DNA of 64,000 nucleotides, from contig CM082582.2 in the NCBI GenBank assembly GCA_040954595.2, positions 4,278,001 through 4,342,000 on the forward strand, given 5' to 3'. This DNA comes from Balanoglossus misakiensis. Its lineage: Eukaryota; Hemichordata. A program made the position numbers and the translations under genes. The notes beneath the pieces are model-generated. The model saw only the letters and a program-made list of their open reading frames with translations. It did no database searches and was not told the DNA's origin. Positions 51,928-63,547 of the stretch are shown one piece after another. Within the stretch, counting starts at the first letter, position 1. The number at the start of each line of letters is the position of its first letter.

Positions 51928-52436
51928 CTTGGAGGAACTGAAAACGAAGCGAAAAAAAGTGGGTAACTGCTGCGTTATCGTGCTACAGACACGTTCACAA
52001 ACACCGACGACAATTTTGCAAGCAAAAACGCGCGAATTTTCTAAATTTGTGAAAGGACGTGATTCCAGAAACGGGAAACGACTCTTAGAGGTGAATGTGG
52101 CGGCCGTGGGCCAACTTCGTGAACTGGATCCCTCACCCGCGTTGCCTTGCAGATCAGAACTGTAAAGCTGTATGCCTTTAGTTGCGGGCCCATTTAAAGT
52201 CACATCCCGGTTCGACTTCGTGAAAGACAACATGGAACCATCTGTTAGAGATAAAACAACAAAAAATATGACTACCATAATGAGCATTGAACAAAATTAT
52301 GAGTGTGCATGTATACTTTGTTTCCCTTTTAAATGTACAATCCGCTTGTAGATTCCAGTAGTACTTTAGTAAGTAGTATATCAATAAATTCACGATTTAA
52401 TGACTTAAAAATGACAATATCAAAAAGCCGTGGTCA

Positions 52437-53396
52437 CTGCACGGCGGTGATAAATTTGTGGTTGACAGACAGAAAATGACAATCATATTCCTTACCTGTT
52501 GAATGTTCATGTTGAATAACGGCTGTAGAAAGAAAAATGGTGACGACTCAAAGCCGCCGCAACCGTCTCCTCCTCCCCCCCCCCCCCCGCATTAATCCAA
52601 AATACCTCATTAGAATCTGTGGCATCATAATACTACACATCATCACATTAAACTGTGTTTAGGAGTATTTGTTTTAGAAAACAGGGAGTCTAATGTCTTG
52701 TTTTCGCAAAACGACTACTTTAATTGTTTTAGCCATACTGTTAACACAGAAAATGGCTGCCATTTTGAAACAATTTTGCTCTTTCATTCGAAGTTTTGCA
52801 TAGTAACCCCAAATTTCTATTATCAGTTCTAAGGAGAATAGCCCAAGAAGTTGGCTTGAACAAAATATGAGAAAACGTTTTAAGGTGTTGATGCATTTTC
52901 GAGCGTGTGCTATCTTGAATGAAACCAGTCACCACCTTTCAAGACCTGTTGCATTCTGTTGAATTGAGTATACCAAGACTATATTCCTGTCCCAGAGTTC
53001 AAGTGAGGGACAATGCCAAAATGTCGTAATCAAAGGCACCTTTGTCTACGATCCTTTAAAATTCATATCTACCCTTTTCTGAAAGTTTGAAGTAGAAAAC
53101 GGAAAAATATTGATATCCTAGTAGCAGTCCATGTGACCCCTGAAATCCGCTGAATCCCAGTACTAAAAGTTTCTATAGACATGGCATATGTAATTTAAGC
53201 TTAATGGCATGGTTTAAATTTTTATACAGGTACCAAACATACGTCATATAGATTTTGTACGATGCGGGGGCATCGAAGTTTTAATTACATGGGCTGAAAA
53301 CAGAGATATTGGAAGAGATTACTACAAAAACATTTTACATTCAGTTTTATGGTTATATCAATATGCCCCCTTTTTATGCTTTTATGAAAGCTTAAC
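52437..53396. other. Single-copy spacer at the centre of the inverted duplication
   Basis: About 0.96 kb of AT-rich sequence between the arms, with a run of C at about 52569–52587. No supported gene. It could hold regulatory sequence for the two divergent sulfatase copies, but no specific motif is claimed. Confidence 0.6.
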
Positions 53397-53846
53397 CGCG
53401 GCTTTTTGATATTGTCATTTTCTAAGTCATTCAATCGTGAATTTATTGATATAATACTAATCTAATACACTCATATTTGTGTAATGCCCATTCTGGTTGA
53501 CATATTTTTGTTGTTTATCTCTAACTCTCTAACAGATGGTTCCATATTGTCTTGCGCTGTCGATTCAATCGATCTTTCACGAAGTCGAATCGGGATATGA
53601 CTCTAAATGGGCCCGCAACTATCTGCAAAGCAACGCGGGTGGGGGATCCTGTTCACGAAGTTGGCCCACGGCCGCCACATTCTCCTCTCAGAGTTGTTTC
53701 CCGTTTCTGGAATCACGTCCTTTCACAAAATTAGAAAATTCGCGCGTTTTTGCTTGCAAAATTGTCGTCGGTGTTTGTGAACTTGTCGGCTGCACGATAA
53801 CGCAGCACTTACCCACGTTTGTCGCTTCGTTTTCAGTTCCTCCAAG

Positions 53847-56800
53847 ATGATCGGTTTAACAGCAAAGCTTCTACTTGTCACGTTCGCCATAAAGCTTGCT
53901 TTGGGTAAGTATTACACACAAATTGCGCGAACTGTCCCACGTACACCCCCATTGCCGAGGGGAAGTGACCAGGGCTCTCACGTAGTATACTGTCACTGAC
54001 CGACTCCACGGACAATACCACAATTCACGGTGGAGGCCGCTCCAAATCACGAGGGTGACTGAAGACACGCCAACAATATGGTATCGCTCATAAGCCATAT
54101 TGTAGTGATGTTGACATTTTGTTTTCTTTTATTAGCTTCCATTTTCCGACCACGCTTACGATGCAGATATTTTGTTGACAATAACAAGCTTTATATGCAA
54201 ATGGTATTTTTTGGAGAAAATATTTTAAAGAGATAATGTTTCGCTAGTAACTATAGCAGTGTGACAACATCCGATCTCGAAAAACACGGAGTTTAAAAGG
54301 CATTCATTTGATGATCCCACGACAGTGTCCAGTCTATTTCTAAAAGTTGCATATCCCAATTTCCTTCATCGGTAAACAAGACCTCCGTTGTCCACGTAGG
54401 GCAAGTCGTTGTTTGTTAATGCTACGTTCAAATGCAAAAATATCACATACACCGGAATAAGAAAATCATGACACTTTTTACACAGCTGAAACGTCGGAGA
54501 ACTCGGACTCTTCTGAGAATACGGAATCACCGCAACGAACACATGTTGTGTACCTGATTGCAGATGACTTAGGTGAGTCACTCATCCACAGCTTATAGAG
54601 TTGGCGGGAACAGAGTTTTTTTCTCGCTATTTTTGATTTGGCCGGCAGCCCGACGCAACCACGAGCGAAGCACATGATGACATTCTAGAGGGCAGATGTC
54701 AGCTGGTGGTGAAACTTTTAATAATATAGTTGAGTACCCAAAGAGCACAATCATGTTAATTATAGCGTTTATATAGACTACTGAACACTGAAGTTGGTGT
54801 CAAGCTTTTTACAACAGGACTACAATGCCATTTGCGGTTGAATACAACCTGAAAATGAGAGACACGACCGGTCGGTAACTCATTTGTTCATCCAAAGATC
54901 TCAAGAAATTTAGGTGCCTTTTTATAGTGTCGCATGGCACGATACATTTTTAGCGCTAAACTAACACCAAAAAAATAAGTGACAGTGTAAGCCTATTCAC
55001 TGATAAAGGCTTCACGTTGTCTACCCCTAGGTTGGAATGATGTCAGCTGGCATGACGAGAGCATGATAACGCCGAACCTACAGCGATTGGCCGACGAAGG
55101 AGTCATCCTGGAAAACTTGTATACCGAAAGCCTATGCGCGCCGTAAGTGTTTTTCAGATCCAATTATATACGTGTTAGTAGGTGTGCGCGCACGCGACTG
55201 GTGTGCGCGTACGTAGGGTTAGCAAGAATTGAATATGACGCCACTGTACGATTCCAGTCACCGAATGTCCGTTCGCATTTTCAACTTTCTGTTTTTTACT
55301 CACGGAGATCGGCGACAGCTTATGTGTTCCCGCCAAATGTGTACATGCTAGCCTACAAAATCAACCAAGCTTTACAGGCAAAGATGTTGTATCTAACAGA
55401 AATCATACCACCCTTTCCCCCATAAATTAAAGTGGGTCTCGTACAAGGTACGTCGTATTGTCGTTTACCATTCAGACTAATTTCTCCACAGAACATGACC
55501 GGTTTCTATCCATCACGCACAGGGACACAGGTGAGAAAACAATGCAATTTCATCAAGCGTAATTGTTAGCAGCATTGGCGAACATTTTGGTCGACCAGTT
55601 TCGTTTGTACTTTATGTACATATTTGTCGTTATGTCAGACTGTTGTCGTGTGCTTCAGGAACCATTTGACGTTCGGGGAAGGGATTGGAGGATATGAAAA
55701 ATGTTGCCAGCCAACTGTGGGGAAATTGCATTTTCATGTCCACGTAGACAAGAAGGTTGCTTCCAGGAAGGCTTAAACTTTACATCTTTCGTTGTACCGT
55801 TTTTATTACAGTAAAAAAAAAACTACCAGGTCAATATTAACCTTAAAATCTTTCTCGTTGTTTTTAAATATCAGCATGTGGTATTCTTACCGCACATACC
55901 GAACGGCCTACCCGTCCATTTGAAGATACTGCCCGAGATATTCAAGGAAGTCGGCTACAAAACATACTACGTGGGCAAGTACGTAAAACTCTACTGTCGG
56001 TTCCTAATTGCTCTTGTTAACCAGTAACCAGGGCAACAGACCATTGTCGCTTTGAAGATTCATGTTATTCGCAAGTCCGTAAGAATTGTTATATGCTAAA
56101 CTGCCTGAGGTACAAACTTTTCCAGTGTATGGTCATACACGTTTGATTTATTTGGAGCCTATGGTGCAAAATTGCATATATTTGGCTATGCAGCATGTTA
56201 GCTTCAAAAAATGCGAATCGTCAATTTCCCGCCAGCTATTGGCCATTGTCCTGACCACTCAACAACTTGCATTTCTCAGATGGCACTTGGGTTTCTGTAA
56301 GGAGGAGTACCTGCCCAACAGCCGTGGCGTTGACAAGTTCTACGGTTTCTACAACGGAGGGATGGATTTTTACACTCATGGCTTGTCAGAATTCGGTAAG
56401 GAAAAGAGAGATTGCAAGCAACGCATCGTTGAATTCTTTTACCGTGGCAAACACGGCGATTCCTCGGGACAGATAAGTCGATAACACGTGAATTTTGTGG
56501 GTATTTTCAGGGCCAACCACCACTGGAAATTACTATGGGATAGACCTGCGCGAGGAGATCGCGGGCCAGCCATCAATTCCAATCAATAACACAGTATATG
56601 CCACGGTATGTTATTCATATGATGAACATTAGAATTCGCCCACATATCCCTGAAATTAGATAACTAATAGAATGAACGAAGCAGCCCACCGTAGCGTAGA
56701 CTGGGCATGATAGCAACTGAAGATCCTAGTAGGTCGTGGCGACTGCAGTGGGGTTTGCTCTGGTATAGGAGGACATATTCTCATCAAGGGGGACACCCAC

Positions 56801-59800
56801 GCGGCGCGATGACCCCTTCCCTTTGAACTGTATGCTAGTGGTGTCGATCTTATACGACATTTACGTCTAAATAATGTATTTTTAGGATGCTTTCCCTGAC
56901 GTCAATCCATCTCTCCCTCTCCCTCCCTCCCTTTTGGTTCGTAACATGCAACAGTTCAAATGGCTAAAATACACGAAATTTTCACGGTGTCAGCCGCCAC
57001 TACTGTAGTCGAGCCACAGACCTCAGATTGCAATACCACCACAACAACAAACAAAGCGCAAAGCTGCAATCTGGTATCAAACCACAAGTATCTACCAACA
57101 CTGAAACTGACGTTGTTAATTTCATTTCCACAGTACCTTTACGAAGAAAAAGTTATCGAGTACATCGATAGCCATGACGCTTCTGAACCTATGTTTCTCA
57201 TTATGTCTTTCCAACAAGTCCATTCACCTGCCCAGGTAAGTGCAGCCGAGGTCTTACCCGGTGATCAGACTGTAGTGTGGCAGAGCCAGCCATCTGGCAT
57301 AGCATATTTGTTTCTGTTTTAATAGCCGAGAATAGTGATACTATAATTTAGAGCAGAAATAATTGCCAGAATGCAGTTTTGGTCGATTACATTACGAAAC
57401 ATTTAAAGTGCGTTGTTGGGAGACGGCGAGATGATGGGTCTTTTTTCCGTCGACCTCACCTCATATGATTTAGCAACGTGGTAGTGCATGACCCATTTAA
57501 CATAACCAGTTGTATCATCTATACAGGTACCAAAAGAATATGCAGACATGTATGAAGACACCGTATCTGACCTACTGCGAAGAAATTATTCAGGTAAGCA
57601 ATCAATGCAATGGTCTTCACTTCAAATTAACATTTGCATCCTGTCATTTCTAAAATCTCTCGTCGGATGACCGACTTCCGTATCAGGAGTTAAAGACAGC
57701 CCGGACGCCATTATAACGACGGAATTGTTACCCCATTCATCAAAGTCTCAATATATCCATGTGAATTCATCAAGAATGGTCATTTTTTTTTTTGGGGGGG
57801 GGGGGAGTGACAATGGACAATACTCTGGAGATGTGTAGCTGTACTCAGCTATAGTAAGGACAGACGATCTCGTTGTTGAAATCCCGTCAGCATGTGACCA
57901 CCAATTCGTATGCAAATCTCGGATTTCCACGTTAACATTGTTTTGGTTTTAAATTTAAACTTCTTTCTGGTAACCATGCATTTAAGGCCAAGTTACAATG
58001 ATGGATTCCTTAGTTGGAGTCATCCGCGCCAAGTTGGAAGAAAAGGGGATGTTTGAAGATTCCTTGATCATATTCCATTCCGACGTGAGTAGATTCTACA
58101 TTGTTCTAAATGCATGGACAGGTTCATTTCTGTTCTGTCGGTCGGTCAGAGTCCTTCTGCGTTCCCATTTAATCAACCTGCGCGCTCAGAGATAGAGCCC
58201 GTTTTATGCGCATGTACATTGCGTAATTTCGTTTGTAAAAACATTACATCAAATCCAGATGTTCTGCTAATTTTGCGTTCGACGCATTCAAATAGTGGAC
58301 TGACTACCTTCGCTTACTTCAATATTTCATGCGCCGTATAAGTAGACTTTAGCTTCGTCCCTTTTCACCAAATTTGCTGTATTTCCCGACCTCTGACACA
58401 GACTATATTCGCCGCCATCTTGTCTGTCGTTAGGACAGCATGCAGCCTTATGGCATTGACTACTATAAATCTTTGTAACGAGAGTCTCTGCATGGTTTTG
58501 CACATGCGCACCTTTCTTTTTGTAACAGAATGGGGGCGATGTCGCGTTTGGCGCCAGCAACTGGCCGCTGCGAGGAAGCAAGGCCGGTCTCTTCGAAGGC
58601 GGTTTAAAGGCAGTCGGGTTTTTGGCGGGAAAGGGAATCGAGAAAACAGGATACGTCAATCATGAGTAAGTAGATTTCGAACTGAGTTGGTGTTAATTTT
58701 AAAATAAAAATTTTAACTGTGATTCTTCCCTAGCCTACGCTGAAACTTTTTATGTACACAAATGATGAATGCGTATATGTTAAAAACGTTCGGAACGGAC
58801 ACATTCAAGTTTTCAGCGACGAAAAAACTGCAGTGATGTGACTGCAAAAAAAAAAATTCTTTCACATTCGGTCTGTTTTACAATATTAGATTTTTATACA
58901 TTTTTGTAGGTTGTACCATGTTACCGATATTTTTCCGTCTCTTGTGGAATCTGTCGCCAAGGTCAGCATAGACAGTGAGTAACTTATACAATATTGCATC
59001 AGTTTGTCATCTCTTGGCGACGCATACCACGATAGCTGCATACTTTTGGTATGGAAGCTGATTAAAGGGGTGCAGCACCTGTTTAATACATAGCGTATTC
59101 AACACTGCAACATACAGCCACATTAGGGCGTCGATCAAATGTTGATGTATACCTACAATTAAGCTTTAATATTTAGATGGACTTATTTAAAATGGAAAAT
59201 AAAATCATGAAAATAACGCAAAAGGTGGCAGCTCTAGAGGCTTTAAATCACCCAATCTTCCCAAGAAGGTGTTATGTGTTTGTTCGATTCGTTACAGACG
59301 ACATCGACGGGTTCAATGTTTGGGAATCCCTGTCTACGGGAGCCCAGTCTCCCCGCGAAGAGTTTCTAATTACAGTGGACGAAGACATTCCGGCTGATGC
59401 CAAGGTGGCCGCTCTAAGGTATAGCAATCAACGGCCCAAATATTGGCGTCCTTTCACAAATATGTCATTGTGTACTCACTGAAAAACAATCAATCTGATT
59501 AAAATCAGATGTAGAGAAAGGCGACGTCTGTATTCTCTTATGCTGCACCGCGTACCGACGTCGCCGTGGTCTAGGCCTACATCTGATTTTAATCAGATCG
59601 TGAAAAAAATTGAAATGGTAATTCGACCGCAGGTAAAAAATGGGGTACATATAAGGCCACCGACGTATAACTTTACACAAAATTTTGAACATGATCAATG
59701 GTATCTCATCCAATGCGTATAAGCCAGATAATCAAACCCAGGGCAGTTAATCTAATAAGCAGTTGGCTGTGATTTTATGTGCATTTATAGTTTTCACATA

Positions 59801-60842
59801 TTCGTAGACGGCTTGTAGTTGGGGGGATATAGCGACCACACAATTTTTGTCCACATAGAAACGCGGTGTTCAAGTGAGTCATGCTCCAAAAAGTCTCGTT
59901 TATACAGTGGAATTTTGTGTTTAATCATAGAATGGTTTATACAACAGATACCGTGATTGGAAGTACATCGAAGGTTATCCGTCATCACTCATATATCCGT
60001 CTTTCTCCAGTAAGTATCCCCGCGCATCTCGACTATTTATAAAAAGATCATCAGATTTCTAGATGCGGTACTCATTAGCATGTAAATTGAACTACAACAT
60101 GAATAGACAATGTTTTTATGTACACGTCACCTGGCGTGAAACCTATGACAAAGTGACATGCCAAGTATAGGCAGTTGTGGTTTGACGTAGACTTGTTCTC
60201 CTCTGTAACACAGCTATTTTCCACTGGCACAAGACTCCTTACCACGGACCTGACGTCATTCCCAGTCCGGATAATATGACCACTCCCACGTGGCTGTTCA
60301 ATTTGCGAAGTGAGTTGCTGACATGGTTTCAAATCTTTACTGTATGTAATTCGTTGCTCTCGTTCGTTGCACAAACGCATTTTTTGTGTCCCACTTTGTA
60401 GAAACATCATGAAAGGCTTGGTACATTACTCGTAAGCTTACCGACACAGCACACAAACACACACACAAACCAATGGTTCCAGAACATACCTCTATGTATT
60501 AATATAGTATGACTCTTAATAAGGAGTAAAGTTTCAGCGTTTCATCATGTTCAGCTGCTGTAAATTTTGACATCCTGCTTTTCAGATATCGCAAATCAAG
60601 GTGTTCTAACATGCGATAACAAGCTACACGTGCCCCCTCCCTCTAAATCTCTAATCGTTTTTTTTTCAGATGACCCCTTCGAGATGCACAACTTGGCAGA
60701 CGAGGAGCCCGTCATGGTAGAGTTCTTGCACGACAAACTGGAAGCATATCGAGCGACAGCGGCCCCGCCCTTCTGGCCAGCCGAAGACCCGAACTGTGAC
60801 CCAGACCTCTACGGGGGCTTTTGGAGTGCCGGTTTCTGTTAG
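53847..60842 (+). pseudogene. ARSB: Arylsulfatase B-like copy with a lesion in the catalytic motif
   Basis: Mirror copy of 44599–51927. Exons: 53847–53904, 54486–54572, 55031–55142, 55492–55530, 55875–55978, 56280–56395, 56511–56605, 57134–57235, 57527–57593, 57987–58084, 58529–58665, 58910–58974, 59298–59418, 59948–60009, 60214–60309, 60670–60842. Fifteen exons have exactly the length of the intact copy, with preserved splice sites. Only exon 4 differs: 39 nt instead of 52. The missing 13 nt encode most of the formylglycine motif after Cys-Ala-Pro. With the usual acceptor the frame hits TGA at 55496–55498. An AG 16 bases upstream (exon start 55476) would keep the frame but replace the CxPxR arginine. 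All other active-site motifs (IADDLG, GKWHLG, VHSPAQ, HSDNGG, LRGSK) are intact. Signal peptide as in the other copy. It is either a young pseudogene, a catalytically dead pseudoenzyme or an assembly error. Confidence 0.82.
59493..59598. mobile_element. Short inverted-repeat element (ATCTGATTAAAATCAGAT ends), right arm
   Basis: Counterpart of 46123–46234 at the homologous intron position, about 106 bp, with the same termini. It was therefore present before the inverted duplication. Confidence 0.75.
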
Positions 60843-61005
60843 AGTACACGTGCTTGGAAGAAGCCGCCGAAATGTGATTAGAAGGAATTGAAACATTAAT
60901 TAAGTCTTCATGCATCTTTGTAGTTAATTAGAGGATACTCATTCTTTCAATTATTATCGGTTTGTTAGAAGAAAAAAAGGCAAATATTAGGATACTGATG
61001 TAACT

Positions 61006-61011
61006 AATAAA
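61006..61011 (+). promoter_or_regulatory. AATAAA polyadenylation signal of the right arylsulfatase copy
   Basis: AATAAA 164 bases after the stop codon, at the same place as in the other arm. Confidence 0.6.
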
Positions 61012-61494
61012 ATCAACATTAAATCATTACATTGAGTCGTCTTCCTTTCATAGCTTCTGCCGTAATTAACGATGTACATTTAAAACACTGGTAAATGTGA
61101 AAAAACTAGATCAAGATTAATTCCAGATATTCTCATAGCCATACTTTTGTTGTTAGGCTACTCTAAAGGTCTGAAAATAAAAATGGCGTCACACTCCTCA
61201 AAAAGCGATTTCAAGTTTTTGAGAGAATGGTTGCATTTTAACGTTGTGAGCGTGAGAACGATTCGGGAGAGTTCACACCTTGGAAATTTAATTACCTACA
61301 CACGTGGCTGAGATTAATTTACATTTAACACTGGCCCACCTTCGCTTCACAATGTCCACAACGATTTACACAATTCCTTCTACAGCGATGCGTTGCCTGG
61401 CAACTGTATCATACAGATAGGCGACATCATGTGATGAAGGCTTCGAAAGTGGGGGTGGGGGTCGGCATCTCCTTGTCTGACACTGGCAACAAAG

Positions 61495-61677
61495 AAACCG
61501 CTGGAACAAGCTGACAAATAGAAGAAGCTCATGCTTGGCCCAAAACTCTCCCAAGCACACGCGACGTCCAGCGGAGAATGGAAGAAAGCTCTCGGGCTTG
61601 GGCAGAGAGGTCTTGCCGTTCCCGTCCTGGATGTAATTCATATCATAGTTCTTCCAATGTTTTTCATTCATCCAGCT
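61495..61677 (-). pseudogene. Cytochrome P450 C-terminal fragment
   Basis: The minus-strand frame contains WMNEKHWKN, then SLPKPES and [14 protein letters not shown], the heme-binding signature FxxGxRxCxG with the heme-ligand cysteine at about 61555–61557. [15 protein letters not shown] (the start of the L helix) follows. This matches the last part of CYP1/CYP2/CYP17-like monooxygenases. Nothing recognisable as a K helix or the rest of the protein precedes it. The segment between WMNEKHW and the heme loop is too short (a PDxFxPERF block is missing). After FQRF the frame departs from a P450-like tail, which continues in another frame. It is a decayed fragment just outside the sulfatase duplication. 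Confidence 0.75.
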
Positions 61678-61820
61678 TAATAACGCGGCAGGTTTAGCAC
61701 TCGGTTGTTGTCCACGTTCACAATTTTGGACATTTTCCACTTGGCAATGGAGAGGATCCATGACTTGCCACTTCTGAATGTGTCCTATTTCAGGCATGCG
61801 CAGTGATGCCACAAAGTTCT

Positions 61821-63410
61821 TTATTGGTTGATCTCAACCAAGGGTATATCGTCATCGTCATTGTGAACCTTAAGTTTGGTGTAATCAAATTGTTTGGTAA
61901 GGCCTACACTTCGACAAAAGCACTGACAAATCATGAAAAGTGAAGCTGTCAGATTACTGAAGTGATGTTGACGATTTTCAGTCAATTTCTTATCCCTCTT
62001 TCTTGGCAAAGCCTCCACTAGCTTCTGCCAAAATATCTTCACGTCGCCCTCATTGCCATCTTGCGGCCACTGGACGTGAGTGATGGTGTTCAGGATTGCC
62101 TGTAAACTCGCCCTGATATTTGCCATTCTGGTGATGTCTTCAAACATAATCGGGATGAGTTTCTGTCGGAGGGCAATCATTTCTGTGTGCGCCAAGGCAA
62201 CTTCATAGTCGCACCATTCACTCTCCACAAATGCCGGGGACAGAACCAGAATGGTTCGTCGACTTTCCTGGATCGATCTCACTATGTTCTCCACAATGGC
62301 TACCAAAATGAATTCAGAAAGTTAAACAAAGAAAGATTTAGGACTTCGGCAATATTATTGTTTAGTCAATGATTTTTCCATTCTGTGATAAAGCATAACT
62401 GATTAATACAGTTTAAAACTAGACGTGGACCAAACAATCACACGTTTTGATGCAAATCATAGGTATCCCATCTCCACATACATTCTTCTAAATATCTTTA
62501 GCTTACCTTCACCTAATAGGAAATCTCTGTGATGAACACAAAGTTTGAAGCCATATTTCTTTTCAAGTGTTGGCAGTAACGTCTTGTAGACGAATTCCTC
62601 TTCTTTTGTGTTTCCTTTCACGGATACAAATGCGTCATAAAGTCTGCCATCTGCATGTGGTGGGAGACGTCAATTTTTACAATGAATAATGTAAAAATGT
62701 GTGCATATAATTCAATAATTCTCGAGTCATAAAACTAATCATTCAGTTAACAATTGAGTAGGAAAGTGTGCAATTGAAATGTGGCCATTTTAAGCAACTA
62801 CAATTCATGCGATTTTCTAAAAATTATGCTTTTTCCAAAATCCCTTTTGGGAAACACCATTTAAGGTTGCGATCATTTAAACACAGGCAGAGGAAATGTT
62901 GATTAAATTAACAATTTGTTGTTGTCTGCATGATAAAGCTAACACAACCTGCTGTAACAAGTCGGCTTTGTTAAAGTTACCTGTACCTGTTTTGTAATAG
63001 TTTCTGCCAGAAAAAGCGCTATTAACCTTGCACTATTCTCGTATGGTTCAACTTATATTAGGTTTAGGAAGCTCTGATTTCAGCGAAATCGCACAAATTA
63101 TGGTAGTACAAATGACTCCAATTGGCTAACCAATCCCTTTGCAGATTAGGAACATCATTTAATTGGTCACATTACAAAAATGGAAATATTTTGAGCTGCA
63201 GAATGTTCAGAGAGATGCAGCTCATCAATCTCACACAACTGTCTTGTTGTGTTATCTTACCATCGTCTTCATATGGACGGAGCTTGCTGGCAATTACTGT
63301 TTGTATTTCCCTTCTATATCGATATCCCAAATACGGTCCGAGTACACAAATTGTGCACATTACTACACCCAGCACCGAGAGTAGAGTTATCATTCCTCGT
63401 GGAATCATTT
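61821..63410 (-). CDS. TIR-domain receptor, IL-1R/SIGIRR-like, 3' end
   Basis: Last three exons of a minus-strand gene that continues beyond the window: 63410–63261, 62650–62507, 62299–61821 (stop). The first encodes one membrane helix ([24 protein letters not shown]) followed by basic residues. The next two encode a TIR domain: box 1 LYDAFVS, box 2 [12 protein letters not shown], then [21 protein letters not shown] and box 3 FW ([12 protein letters not shown]). TIR domains transmit innate immune signals by contacting MyD88-like adaptors. The BB loop has RDFLLG rather than the RDxxPG of Toll-like receptors. The DG(R/K)LYDA start and the intron inside the TIR domain resemble IL-1R-family genes, hence the tentative assignment. 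The extracellular part is out of view, so a Toll-like receptor is not excluded. The tail after the TIR domain is acidic ([10 protein letters not shown]). Confidence 0.78.
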
Positions 63411-63499
63411 CTGTAATGCAACCGAATATCAGAATGGTTAGAACATATATGCAGTACAAATGCTGACTTACAAAATAGATTAGGTCGCAAAATGTACGC

Positions 63500-63500
63500 G

Positions 63501-63547
<47 letters not shown>

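Larger units (their letters stand above)
44203..52436. repeat. Left arm of a large inverted duplication
   Basis: Read on the minus strand, this arm matches 53397–61237 base by base across exons, introns and flanks. Outer ends share GCGATTTCAAGTTTT…GAATGGTT; inner ends share ATCAAAAAGCCG and AATAAATTCACGATT. It contains the complete arylsulfatase gene with about 0.4 kb downstream and 0.5 kb upstream. Arm-specific differences include a MITE at 50778–50982 and a longer GA repeat at 48658–48690. Confidence 0.93.
53397..61237. repeat. Right arm of a large inverted duplication
   Basis: Mirror copy of 44203–52436, separated from it by about 0.96 kb. It is about 0.4 kb shorter, largely because it lacks the MITE and has shorter simple repeats. 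It carries the damaged arylsulfatase copy. Confidence 0.93.
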
